A stretch of DNA of 32,677 nt from Acidimicrobiaceae bacterium (lineage in GTDB: Bacteria > Actinomycetota > Acidimicrobiia > Acidimicrobiales > MedAcidi-G1): contig NZBE01000009.1 in assembly GCA_002687745.1 (NCBI GenBank), positions 31,709 to 64,385 of the forward strand. Direction: 5' to 3'. A program made the position numbers and the translations under genes. Position 1 is the first letter of the stretch. Each line of letters opens with the position of its first letter. Shown in pieces: positions 6,401 to 13,996 of the stretch. The notes beneath the pieces were generated by a model that was not told the DNA's origin, ran no database searches, and worked only from the letters and a program-made list of their open reading frames with translations.

Positions 6401-8494
6401 ATGGCGGCAGGTGCAGCGCGCAAATTGACCCGGTCGCTGGAGCTGCGCCACGTCTTTGCCCTCTCCACGGGGGCGATGTTGTCCTCTGGCCTGTTTCTCC
6501 TCCCCGGGCTGGCGGCCGCCAAGGCGGGTCCTGCCGCGGTCATCGCCTATCTGCTGGCCGGCACCCTCGCGATACCGGCGATGCTGAGCGTTGCCGAACT
6601 GTCGACCGCCCTACCCAAGGCCGGCGGCACCTACTACTTCCTGGAACGAGCACTCGGTCCGGCCGTCGGCACCGTGGCCGGCTTTGGCACATGGCTCTCG
6701 CTCATACTCAAGGACGCCTTCGCCATGGTCGGTATGAGCGCCTATCTGGTGCTGATCGTCGATGTCGACGGAAGGACCCTGGCTCTCGTTCTGATCGGGT
6801 TGTTCACGCTCGTCAACGTCGTCGGTTCCAAGGCAAGCGCTTCGGTCCAGCTGGTCATGGTCACGTTCATCCTGGTCGTAATGGCCTGGTTCCTCGTAGG
6901 GGGGTTCTGGGATGTCAGGGCCAACGGCATCGACAGCTCGCGGCTCGACCCGTTCTTCACCTCGGGCTGGTCAGGGGTTCTCGCGGTGACCGGGCTGGTG
7001 TTCGTCTCGTACGGAGGACTCACCAAGGTTGCCAGCGCCGCTGAAGAGGTGGAGGATCCTTCCCACCGGATTCCGCTGGGGATGATGCTGTCGCTGGGGG
7101 CGGCCACGCTGCTCTACACCCTCGGGGTGCTTGTGGCTGTCGTGGTTGTACCGCCGGAGGTACTCCACGAGGACCTGGCCCCGATTCACACCGCTGCGGT
7201 GTCCGTCCTGCCGACTGCAGGTGCCTGGCTGGTTGTCGTGGCGGCTCTGGCCGCCTTCGCCTCGGCGGTAAACGCGGGGATCCTTGCGGCGGCCCGGTAC
7301 CCGATGGCCATGGCGCGCGACGGGTTGTTGCCTGCACGGCTGGGAGGGTTGAGCCGCTACGGAACACCGGCGGTCGGGGTCGTGATCACCGGTGCGATGA
7401 TCGCCCTGGTGGTCGTGGCGTTCGACGCCGAGGCAATAGCCAAGCTGGCAAGTGCGTTCGTGCTGCTCACCCTTGGAATGGTGAACCTGGCCGTTCTGGT
7501 ACTGAGGGCTTCGCGGATCGTTTCATACGCACCGGCCTTCCGCACCCCCCTCTACCCGTTCACCCAGTTCGTCGGAATCGCCATCTCGGTCCTGCTCATC
7601 TCCCAGCTCGGCCTCGTTGCGCTCGTCTTCATCGGCGTGGTAGCCGTGGTCGCCTGGGTCTGGCACCACCTGTACGCCACGCCACGGACCAACCGGGCAG
7701 GTGCCATCCGCCACGTGTTCGAACGCTGGGGCGAGGGTGTCGACCGTGGCCTCGATCGAGAGATGAGTGCAGCGATGGCGGGCCACGGGCTGCGTTCAGA
7801 TGACGACTACACGGGGCTGATCGCGAGGGCCGTGGTGCTGAGCGTGTCATCTGGAACGGACATCGGCGAGGCTGCCGAGCGGGTGTCCACCGTGCTCTCG
7901 GACCGCATCGGCCTCCCCGCCGATCTGGTCAGTGACAGGTTTCTCGAGACCGGTTCGCTCTGGATCCAGCCATTTGACGAGCACCCGACGGCTACGCCCG
8001 TGGCTCTGTTCGACGCGATCGACGATGACCAGCTGGTGATCGTGCGGGCGGCCGGCGGCATCAGGATTCCAGCCGCATGGGGCGGCTCGGGCGAGCGGGT
8101 GAACGCCCTGTTCTTCCTCGCTGGAACCGCGGCCAATCCTGGTTGCTCGTTGCGCCTGGCGGGGGAGTTGGCCGGTTACCTGCACGGCGGTTCGCGACAG
8201 ATCGGGGCGGCTGGAACCGAGGCCGAGGTGAAGTCGGCCCTCCTGCCGGGCTTGACACTTCGCCAGTACGCCCTCCTTCCGGAGGGAAGCGACGTCGGCC
8301 TGATCGGTGAGCGTGTCGGTGACATTGAATGGCTGGACGGGGTTGAGTTGGCCTCGGTGACCAGGTTCGGGGTGTCCATGCCGATCGACGCCGACCTGGT
8401 GCTGGAGGCAGACGACCAGCTCACGATTCTGGGCCCCGAGGCGGTGATGCCGGCAGCCGGCCGGCCAGCCCCCCTGGTTCCTGCCAGGCCCTGA
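6401..8494 (+). CDS. APC-superfamily amino acid/polyamine transporter with EIIA-like and RCK_C regulatory domains
   Basis: A 697-residue membrane protein. Residues 1 to about 430 hold roughly 12 hydrophobic segments of the APC fold, with SSGLFLLPG in the first and AELSTALPKAGGTYYFLERALG after the second. From about 465 to 610 a cytoplasmic segment resembles a PTS EIIA type-2 domain, including GGIRIPAAWGGSGERVNALFFLAG. The usual phospho-His motif is not clear, so the domain may sense rather than transfer phosphate. From about 620 a TrkA-C/RCK_C-like module ends in LVLEADDQLTILGPE, a fold that often binds ligands. The substrate is unknown; the tail suggests ligand-gated transport. It is monocistronic, apparently leaderless. 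Confidence 0.85.
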   Translation: MAAGAARKLTRSLELRHVFALSTGAMLSSGLFLLPGLAAAKAGPAAVIAYLLAGTLAIPAMLSVAELSTALPKAGGTYYFLERALGPAVGTVAGFGTWLSLILKDAFAMVGMSAYLVLIVDVDGRTLALVLIGLFTLVNVVGSKASASVQLVMVTFILVVMAWFLVGGFWDVRANGIDSSRLDPFFTSGWSGVLAVTGLVFVSYGGLTKVASAAEEVEDPSHRIPLGMMLSLGAATLLYTLGVLVAVVVVPPEVLHEDLAPIHTAAVSVLPTAGAWLVVVAALAAFASAVNAGILAAARYPMAMARDGLLPARLGGLSRYGTPAVGVVITGAMIALVVVAFDAEAIAKLASAFVLLTLGMVNLAVLVLRASRIVSYAPAFRTPLYPFTQFVGIAISVLLISQLGLVALVFIGVVAVVAWVWHHLYATPRTNRAGAIRHVFERWGEGVDRGLDREMSAAMAGHGLRSDDDYTGLIARAVVLSVSSGTDIGEAAERVSTVLSDRIGLPADLVSDRFLETGSLWIQPFDEHPTATPVALFDAIDDDQLVIVRAAGGIRIPAAWGGSGERVNALFFLAGTAANPGCSLRLAGELAGYLHGGSRQIGAAGTEAEVKSALLPGLTLRQYALLPEGSDVGLIGERVGDIEWLDGVELASVTRFGVSMPIDADLVLEADDQLTILGPEAVMPAAGRPAPLVPARP

Positions 8495-8537
8495 GAGTTC
8501 CCCGGCGATCCGCCAGGAAAGCTGTCATCCTGGGGCA

Positions 8538-9446
8538 ATGGTCGGACTGGACCTTGAATGGGAGTTTCGGGAGCGGGCATTCGCCTTCCTACGCGCGGTC
8601 CAGCTGCGTACCGGTGGGCCTGTCAGGCAGGCCGACGTGGGGTCCTTTGAGTTCCGTGGCGGGAGGTACCGGTTGATGCCGACACAGCAGGGAATCTTGA
8701 AGCCGAGGCAGTTGGATGCCGCCCTCAGTTTCGTCACCAGATACTCAGGCAGTGGCTACCGACCCTACGACGACCATGAGGGTCCAGATGGCCTGCTCCG
8801 GTACAAGTGGGAGGGCACCGACCCAGACCACTACCGCAACAGGGGAATGCGCCTTGCCATGGAGGCACGTCTCCCCCTCATCTACTTCAGGGCGATTGCG
8901 AAGGGCCTGTATGAACCGATCTTTCCGGTAACTCTCGTCGGTGAGGAGGTGGCTGCCAGGCAGTTCGTGGTCGCCCTCGACGAGGTGTCCACCGGCTACT
9001 GGGACAACAGGAACGTGATCGACCTTGCCACCAGACGCGAGTACGCGGAGAGGACCACGAAGGTAAGGGTCCATCAGCCCGTGTTCAGGTCGGTTGTGCT
9101 GGACGCCTACGGGCACCGGTGCGCGTTGTGCAACCTTCGTCACCGTGAACTTCTCGACGCTGCCCACATCAGGGCCGACGCGGACGGTGGCGAGCCTGTC
9201 GTCACCAACGGCATCTCCATGTGCAAGATCCACCATGCCGCCTACGACAGCGACATCCTCGGGATCAGGCCGGATCGCGAGATCCGGCTGCGGTCCGACG
9301 TGTTGATGGAACAGGACGGACCGACGCTTCGCTACTCGCTCCAAGGCCTCCATGGAGAGCAGATGCAGGTCCCCCGGCGTCGTGCCGCTCATCCGTCGGT
9401 TGACCTTCTCGAGGAGCGGTGGGACCGGTTCAAGCAGAGCGCATGA
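8538..9446 (+). CDS. HNH endonuclease, putative restriction-type (COG3440-like)
   Basis: A 302-residue protein. The C-terminal part has a full HNH/zinc-finger nuclease motif: CALC near residues 194-197, LLDAAHIRADADGG with the catalytic His, then NGISMCKIHHAAYD. The N-terminal 150 residues contain YDDHEGPDGLLRYKWEGTDPDHYRNRGMRLA and LPLIYFRAIAKGLYEPIFPV, motifs typical of a family annotated as putative restriction endonucleases, with an N-terminal domain likely to recognise DNA. No methyltransferase or partner lies nearby, which would fit a stand-alone nuclease acting on modified or foreign DNA; that is an inference. A 6-bp inverted repeat (CCAGGA/TCCTGG, 8513-8533) sits just ahead of its ATG. 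Confidence 0.82.
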   Translation: MVGLDLEWEFRERAFAFLRAVQLRTGGPVRQADVGSFEFRGGRYRLMPTQQGILKPRQLDAALSFVTRYSGSGYRPYDDHEGPDGLLRYKWEGTDPDHYRNRGMRLAMEARLPLIYFRAIAKGLYEPIFPVTLVGEEVAARQFVVALDEVSTGYWDNRNVIDLATRREYAERTTKVRVHQPVFRSVVLDAYGHRCALCNLRHRELLDAAHIRADADGGEPVVTNGISMCKIHHAAYDSDILGIRPDREIRLRSDVLMEQDGPTLRYSLQGLHGEQMQVPRRRAAHPSVDLLEERWDRFKQSA

Positions 9447-9464
9447 TGTCGCCAACCCGGCTAT

Positions 9465-10388
9465 TCAGTGCTTGAGCAGGCGCTTCACCTCGGCAATCCC
9501 GGCTATCGCCTCCGACGCCGTACCGGCCACTGGTGCCAGGTTGAGGTCGACGGCGCCGGCATCCACGAATGGGGCCAGCCACCCGGCGATCTCGGATGGC
9601 GTGCCGACCGGCGAATACCTCTCAAACGCCGAGAAGGGAGCGCCGTAGAAGGATTCCATGCTGGGACCCAGGAGTCCCGCCCCCTCTTCCGGTGTGTCTC
9701 CCAGCCCCACCCACACCTGATACCCGTGTCTCCATTTCACGTCTGTCCGACCAGCCGACATGGCGGCTTCTTCGGCCAGGGCGACCCCGGCAGCGAACCG
9801 GTCAGGCGAGCACCATGAGGCCAGCCATCCCTGGCCGCGTGTTCCGGCCCTTTGAATGGCGGCCGTCGAACGGCCACCAACCGTGACCACAACCGGAGGG
9901 TCGGGTTCGGGCCGGATCGAGGTGTTGGGCACCTGGTAGAACTCGCCGTCGTGGTTGACGGTAGTTCCGTCCAGAAGTGGGAGGAGGACGTCAAGGGCCT
10001 CGTCGGTCCGACGTCCCCGGGTGGCAGGGTCCACCCCGACCGACTCCATTTCGTGACGGTCCTCGCCGCCCACCCCGATTCCGAGGGTGAGGCGGCCCGG
10101 AGCATCTTCGGCCAGGGTGGAGACCTGACGGGCCACTGCCACGGGATGACGGAGGGCCAGCAGGTAGACGCCGATGTAGAGACCGATTGTGGGGTGCAGT
10201 CCCGCCAGCCAGGCCATGGTCATGAGGCCGTCCCGACCCTGGCCTCCCTGAAATGCCACATGGTCCGACGTGATCATGTGGTCGAGGCCACCGGCGGCGG
10301 CGGCGTTCACATACGCGTCTGCCTCCTCACGCGACTTGAAGCCGGCTGGAGGGATCGAGACACCGACCCGAACCGGCCCACCGGTCAC
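9465..10388 (-). CDS. LLM-class (luciferase-like) F420/FMN-dependent oxidoreductase
   Basis: A 307-residue TIM-barrel protein of the bacterial luciferase-like family, which uses reduced F420 or FMN. Seen are VRVGVSIPP at the N-terminus, MITSDHVAF, LALRHPVAVARQVSTLAEDAPGRLTLGIGVGG near residues 80-110 and TVGGRSTAAIQRAG, all in family order. The GTG at 10388 was chosen because it overlaps the nitroreductase stop as GTGA and the family sequence begins there; upstream in-frame residues are shadow sequence of the nitroreductase. It is the last gene of a four-gene operon with acyl-CoA enzymes. The substrate is unknown. Confidence 0.85.
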   Translation of the reverse strand: MTGGPVRVGVSIPPAGFKSREEADAYVNAAAAGGLDHMITSDHVAFQGGQGRDGLMTMAWLAGLHPTIGLYIGVYLLALRHPVAVARQVSTLAEDAPGRLTLGIGVGGEDRHEMESVGVDPATRGRRTDEALDVLLPLLDGTTVNHDGEFYQVPNTSIRPEPDPPVVVTVGGRSTAAIQRAGTRGQGWLASWCSPDRFAAGVALAEEAAMSAGRTDVKWRHGYQVWVGLGDTPEEGAGLLGPSMESFYGAPFSAFERYSPVGTPSEIAGWLAPFVDAGAVDLNLAPVAGTASEAIAGIAEVKRLLKH

Positions 10389-11059
10389 GGAGTCTTCTTC
10401 TGTCCGAATCGATCCCATGACGTGATGCGCTCGGCTGGCCTGGGACGCGGGGCCACACCCCAGTTGCCGGTCGGATGCCCGAGGGGTAGTAGGGCCAGGA
10501 CCTCGTAGCGCGCGGGTATGTCGCACAGTTGGCGCACCTCATCTTCGTAGATTCGGTGCAGCGTGGTCATGGTCGTTCCGAGTCCCAGTGAGCGTGCTGC
10601 CAGCATGAAGTTCTGGACAGCCGGGTACACGGAGGCGTGGGTGGGGCCGACTGGCATCGGGCCCTCGTCGTCCTCGACCGTCATGTCGATGGACGGCATT
10701 AGTACGAGCACCAGCACCGGTATGTGCTCGAGGTTCTCTGCCAGGTGGACCGTGGCCCGGTTGTTGCGTTCCCAGCTGCTTCTGGTGGCATCGTCTGGGA
10801 ATTCGGTTGGAGCTATGGCAGCGCCGTAGCGCGCCCATCCACGTCTGTAGATTTCGGCCAGAGCCAGCCTCGTGTCCGGGTCCTGCACGATGAGGAACTG
10901 GTAGGGCTGGATGTTGCCCCCGCTCGGCGCCTGAACCGCTGCCTTGAGACACGTCCAGATGTCTTCCTCGCTGACCGGATCATCGGTGTAGCGGCGCATC
11001 GCCCGGTGGGTCATCATGCCCTCAAGGAGACCCGGTTCTGATTCGGTTTCTCCACCCAT
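10385..11059 (-). CDS. Nitroreductase-family FMN oxidoreductase
   Basis: A 224-residue protein of the nitroreductase fold. THRAMRRYTDDPVSEEDI near residue 17 and APSGGNIQPYQFLIV near residue 44 form the FMN-binding elements. A C-terminal LLPLGHPTGNWG matches the conserved flavin loop. Members reduce nitro groups, quinones or enones, or fragment flavin, so the exact role is open. It lies 12 bases downstream of the enoyl-CoA hydratase gene and overlaps the LLM oxidoreductase by four bases. It probably supplies a reductive step, or reduced flavin, to the same pathway. Confidence 0.87.
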   Translation of the reverse strand: MGGETESEPGLLEGMMTHRAMRRYTDDPVSEEDIWTCLKAAVQAPSGGNIQPYQFLIVQDPDTRLALAEIYRRGWARYGAAIAPTEFPDDATRSSWERNNRATVHLAENLEHIPVLVLVLMPSIDMTVEDDEGPMPVGPTHASVYPAVQNFMLAARSLGLGTTMTTLHRIYEDEVRQLCDIPARYEVLALLPLGHPTGNWGVAPRPRPAERITSWDRFGQKKTP

Positions 11060-11071
11060 GCTGCTGCCCTC

Positions 11072-11869
11072 CTACCTGCCTGTAAAGCGGGGTTCGCGTT
11101 TTTCGGCCAGAGCCGTGAGAGCTTCGGCGTGGTCCTCTGAGGTGAACGTGAGCATCTCCAGGGCCGTGGACAGGTCGAATGAGGATCCCATCGTCTGTTT
11201 GATCCAGGCGTTAACCGCCTGCTTTGTGTATTGCACCGCCTGTGGAGCACCGGCGGCGAGGCGCCTGGCCCATGCCAGGCCTGCGGCCCGGCAGGTCTCT
11301 GCGTCGGGTGTCGATTCTGTGATCAGGCCCAGCTGGGCGGCCTCTTGTGCTCCGACTGCGTCCCCTGTGAGGAGAAACCGCTTGGCGAGCACGGGGCCAA
11401 GCGCGAGCGGCCATGCGATCGTGCCACCGTCGCCTGCCACGATGCCGACCCTGACGTGGGGGTCGCCCAGCCGTGCCGTTTCGGACATGACCACCACGTC
11501 GCAGAGTAGGGCGATGCTGGCTCCCAGGCCCATTGCGTGTCCGGTTACGGCACAAACCACTGGTAGGTGGACATCCAGCAGGTCCCAGATGAGCGACTTT
11601 CCGTCAAGTCGCAGGTTGGCTGCGAATCCGGGTTCTTGAAACTCGGGAAACCATGCGAAGTCTCCGCCGGCCGAGAAGGCCGACTCGGTACCGGTAAGGA
11701 GGACGGCCCGGGCGCTTCGTTCGGCCTGGAGGCGAGGGAACAGATTCGTCAACTCGTGGTGCATCCGGTCGTCAACCTTGTTGAGGGGGTCATCGACTTT
11801 GTCGATGGTGACGATGAGGACGTCCTCGTCGTATTCGAACCGCAGGTACTCGAAGTCGGCGCTGGTCAT
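11072..11869 (-). CDS. Enoyl-CoA hydratase/isomerase
   Basis: A 265-residue crotonase-fold protein. The oxyanion-hole segments are LLTGTESAFSAGGDFAW near residues 58-74 and VCAVTGHAMGLGASIALLCDVVVMSETARLGDPHV near 105-140, followed by GIVAGDGGTIAWP. This resembles the subgroup with AGDGG rather than the PGAGG of classical beta-oxidation hydratases, so hydratase versus isomerase or hydrolase is uncertain. It sits 10 bases after the type-2 acyl-CoA dehydrogenase gene in the same operon, suggesting sequential dehydrogenation and hydration of one acyl-CoA. Confidence 0.87.
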   Translation of the reverse strand: MTSADFEYLRFEYDEDVLIVTIDKVDDPLNKVDDRMHHELTNLFPRLQAERSARAVLLTGTESAFSAGGDFAWFPEFQEPGFAANLRLDGKSLIWDLLDVHLPVVCAVTGHAMGLGASIALLCDVVVMSETARLGDPHVRVGIVAGDGGTIAWPLALGPVLAKRFLLTGDAVGAQEAAQLGLITESTPDAETCRAAGLAWARRLAAGAPQAVQYTKQAVNAWIKQTMGSSFDLSTALEMLTFTSEDHAEALTALAEKREPRFTGR

Positions 11870-11879
11870 GTCGGCGAGT

Positions 11880-13031
11880 TCACAACAGTGTCGTGTCGGT
11901 GTCCAACCCCAGTCGGATACGCCCGGTCAGTTCGTGGATCCTTTCGGCCACCATGCCGTGGGTTGCGGCGACCTGGCCGTCCCGTACCGCCCTCTGGAGG
12001 GGTTCTCGCAGGTAGACGGCGGTGCCCCCTGCCTGTCGCTGGAGGTTGATGAGGGCATCGGCGCACCTCTGTGCCGCATCGGCGGTAGCCAACCGGATGA
12101 CGCGACGGTGTTCGATGCTCAGCGGGTCGCCGGCAGACGCCGCATCCCATGCCGTACCGAGAGCTTCCAGGAGGAAGGCTCTGGTGGACCGGGCGGTGGC
12201 TTCTGCGGTGGAAATGGCAGTCTGTCCGGACGCCCGCTCAGCCAGGGTGCGGCCGGAGCCCTGGGGCGTCTTGGCCTCGGCTATTTCGGCGAACCTGTCG
12301 ATCGCGCCGTCGAGCAGGCCGATGGCAACAGCAGCCACTCCGGTAGCGAGCATGCCGTAGAAGGGGAAGCGCCAGAGGGGGCCGTCAAGACGGGGTTTCG
12401 CATCTGTCAGCTGCACCCAGCGACCCTCTGGCACGAATGCCTCCCTGGTCGTGTAGTCGGTGGAACCTGATCCTGAGAGTCCGGTGACATGCCAGGTGTC
12501 CACGAACTCGACGTCTCCGGGCTCAAGGAACACGAACGGGGCGAACAGTCCGTCGGCTCTGCTGGCAGTTGCACCGACGTCGTTGACTATGCGGGTACCC
12601 CCTCCAATCCAGGTGCAGTGGCGGGTTCCCGAACCCCATTCCCAGGATCCTGAGACCACGAGTCCACCGTCGACCGGTCGTGCTGTTCCGGTGGGTACCG
12701 AGTAGCCGCCGGTGCAGGAGTCGGCGGGGCCGTAGATGGTCGCAGCGTGATCGGGTGGGAGAAAGCCGGCCAGGAGGGACGTGGTCCCGGCGATCATCAC
12801 GCACCAGGCGGCTCCTCCGTCGTGTCGGGCCATCTCGGCGATTGTGGCCATGCCCGTTGTGACGTCCACCTCGGGGCCACCAAGTTCTGCTGGCACGAAG
12901 AGGCGGAACAGGCCGACTGAGCGCAGGTCGTCGACGACATCATCCGGGAGGGTCCGGGTGGCTTCGATCCGTTCGGACCTCTCAGCGATCGACGGTCCCA
13001 GCTCACGGGCCATTTGTACGAGGTTGCCCAT
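11880..13031 (-). CDS. Acyl-CoA dehydrogenase type 2 / flavin-dependent monooxygenase-like
   Basis: A 383-residue protein of the acyl-CoA dehydrogenase fold, closest in pattern to the type-2 C-terminal-domain group that also includes HsaA- and PigA-like monooxygenases. Seen are LPDDVVDDLRSVGLFRLFVPAELGG, MARHDGGAAWCVM and a SGSWEWGSGTRHC strand. The canonical catalytic Glu motif of ordinary acyl-CoA dehydrogenases is not obvious near the C-terminus, so an oxygenase or atypical dehydrogenase role is possible. It is the first gene of the four-gene minus-strand operon and appears leaderless: TAGGTT lies six bases before its ATG. Confidence 0.83.
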   Translation of the reverse strand: MGNLVQMARELGPSIAERSERIEATRTLPDDVVDDLRSVGLFRLFVPAELGGPEVDVTTGMATIAEMARHDGGAAWCVMIAGTTSLLAGFLPPDHAATIYGPADSCTGGYSVPTGTARPVDGGLVVSGSWEWGSGTRHCTWIGGGTRIVNDVGATASRADGLFAPFVFLEPGDVEFVDTWHVTGLSGSGSTDYTTREAFVPEGRWVQLTDAKPRLDGPLWRFPFYGMLATGVAAVAIGLLDGAIDRFAEIAEAKTPQGSGRTLAERASGQTAISTAEATARSTRAFLLEALGTAWDAASAGDPLSIEHRRVIRLATADAAQRCADALINLQRQAGGTAVYLREPLQRAVRDGQVAATHGMVAERIHELTGRIRLGLDTDTTLL

Positions 13032-13037
13032 CGCCGG

Positions 13038-13066
13038 AACCTAGAGGTTGTGTCGGAGTCATACAA
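13038..13066 (-). promoter_or_regulatory. Promoter of the four-gene acyl-CoA operon (leaderless)
   Basis: On the minus strand TTGTAT (13061-13066) is separated by 17 bases from TAGGTT (13038-13043), which is followed by six bases and the ATG at 13031. This is a good sigma-70-type -35/-10 pair with a leaderless start, and the clearest promoter in the window. Confidence 0.7.
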
Positions 13067-13101
13067 ACCGGTGGTCATGGTCTGATGGCACCCCGGGGGC
13101 C

Positions 13102-13113
13102 TAGGGTCGGCCT
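13102..13113 (+). promoter_or_regulatory. Candidate leaderless -10 box of the PIN remnant
   Basis: TAGGGT at 13102-13107 precedes the GTG at 13114 by six bases, the same geometry as three other starts in the window. I see no good -35 at the expected distance, so strength is uncertain. Confidence 0.4.
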
Positions 13114-13413
13114 GTGATCGACGGGGCCCATGAGGCCGACCCGGACGATGGGAATAGCGACGTCGATACCGGGGTTACGGAGCGTGTGGGTAACACCGGA
13201 CCGGCGTCTCTGTCGGCTGAGCAGGCCTTCCAGCAGTACGTGCTGCCCGAGATCGATGTCCTCGGCCGTGTCGCGCTTTCGCTCACGCGTCACTCGGCCG
13301 ACGCCTCGTATGTGGCGCTGGCCGAGGCGCTCGGAGCAGCCCTCGTCACCTCCGACAGGCGGCTGGCAGAGGCGCCCGGGAACCGTGCCGATGTGGTGCT
13401 GGTAACTGCCTGA
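13114..13413 (+). pseudogene. Half-length PIN-domain (VapC-like) remnant
   Basis: A 99-residue reading frame whose last 45 residues ([22 protein letters not shown] and on) match the C-terminal half of VapC toxins, with the third and fourth acidic residues in place. The expected N-terminal half, with the first Asp strand and the central acidic residue, is absent; the first 30 residues are an acidic stretch of no known family. A full VapC would be about 130 residues. No antitoxin gene is next to it. I take it for a decayed toxin gene that may still be transcribed, given the -10-like box six bases upstream. A functional small protein is not excluded. Confidence 0.55.
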
Positions 13414-13531
13414 GGCCCCTTCTACTGGCGGAGTGGCTGAAAGTGCGCGACCATCGCTGTCTGGTCGAATGCCGGAAACCCCACCATCGGGGGAGGGGTG
13501 GCCCGACCTACTTACATCATGGGGGTTTGTG
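13414..13531 (+). other. Leader region before the molybdenum hydroxylase genes
   Basis: This 118-base gap holds a 6-bp stem with an 8-base loop (CGACCA 13448-13453 with TGGTCG 13462-13467) and a weaker 5-bp pairing (CCACC 13481-13485 with GGTGG 13497-13501). A G-run at 13521-13525 lies seven bases before the ATG at 13532. It could be a structured 5' leader, but I recognise no known riboswitch consensus in it. Confidence 0.3.
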
Positions 13532-13984
13532 ATGGAGGTATCTGTCACGGTCAACGGCCAGGTGCGAACGGCCGATGTGGAGCCGCGCACCCTGCTGGCG
13601 CATTTCCTGCGCGACGACCTGGGTCTGACCGGAACGAACATCGGCTGCGACACGAGTTCGTGTGGAGCGTGCACTGTTCTGGTCGACGGCCGCTCGGCCA
13701 AGTCCTGCACGATGCTGGCCGTTCAGGCCGACGGGGCCGACGTCACGACCATCGAGGGCCTGGCCGGCGAAGATGGCCTCCACCCGATGCAGGAGGCCTT
13801 CCACGAGTGCCACGCCCTCCAGTGCGGGTACTGCACACCCGGCATGGTCATGGCGGCCGTGTCCCTGGTCGACGAGTACTCCGACCTTGACGCCGACGGC
13901 GTACGAGAGGGCCTCGAAGGCAACCTCTGCCGCTGTACCGGCTACCAGAACATCGTCAAGGCCGTCCTGGCCGCGTCCGAGTAG
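13532..13984 (+). CDS. [2Fe-2S] small subunit of a molybdenum hydroxylase (CoxS/XDH-type)
   Basis: A 150-residue iron-sulfur protein that passes electrons from the molybdenum site to FAD. The N-terminal ferredoxin-like domain binds one cluster with C39, C44, C47 and C59 ([13 protein letters not shown]). The C-terminal helical domain binds the second with C98, C101, C133 and C135 ([10 protein letters not shown] and GNLCRCTGY). All eight ligands are present. The ATG at 13532 gives the usual family length; the frame is open further upstream but that part is not conserved. It is the first gene of an S-L-M operon, 12 bases ahead of the large subunit. Confidence 0.93.
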   Translation: MEVSVTVNGQVRTADVEPRTLLAHFLRDDLGLTGTNIGCDTSSCGACTVLVDGRSAKSCTMLAVQADGADVTTIEGLAGEDGLHPMQEAFHECHALQCGYCTPGMVMAAVSLVDEYSDLDADGVREGLEGNLCRCTGYQNIVKAVLAASE

Positions 13985-13996
13985 GGGGAACGAATC

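Noticed and set aside
13430-13500. tRNA-like stretch (GGCGGAGTGGCTGA and TGGTCGAATGCC)
   Set aside because: It superficially resembles Ser tRNA D- and T-arms, but the acceptor stem, anticodon arm and correct spacing cannot be folded; the whole is too short.
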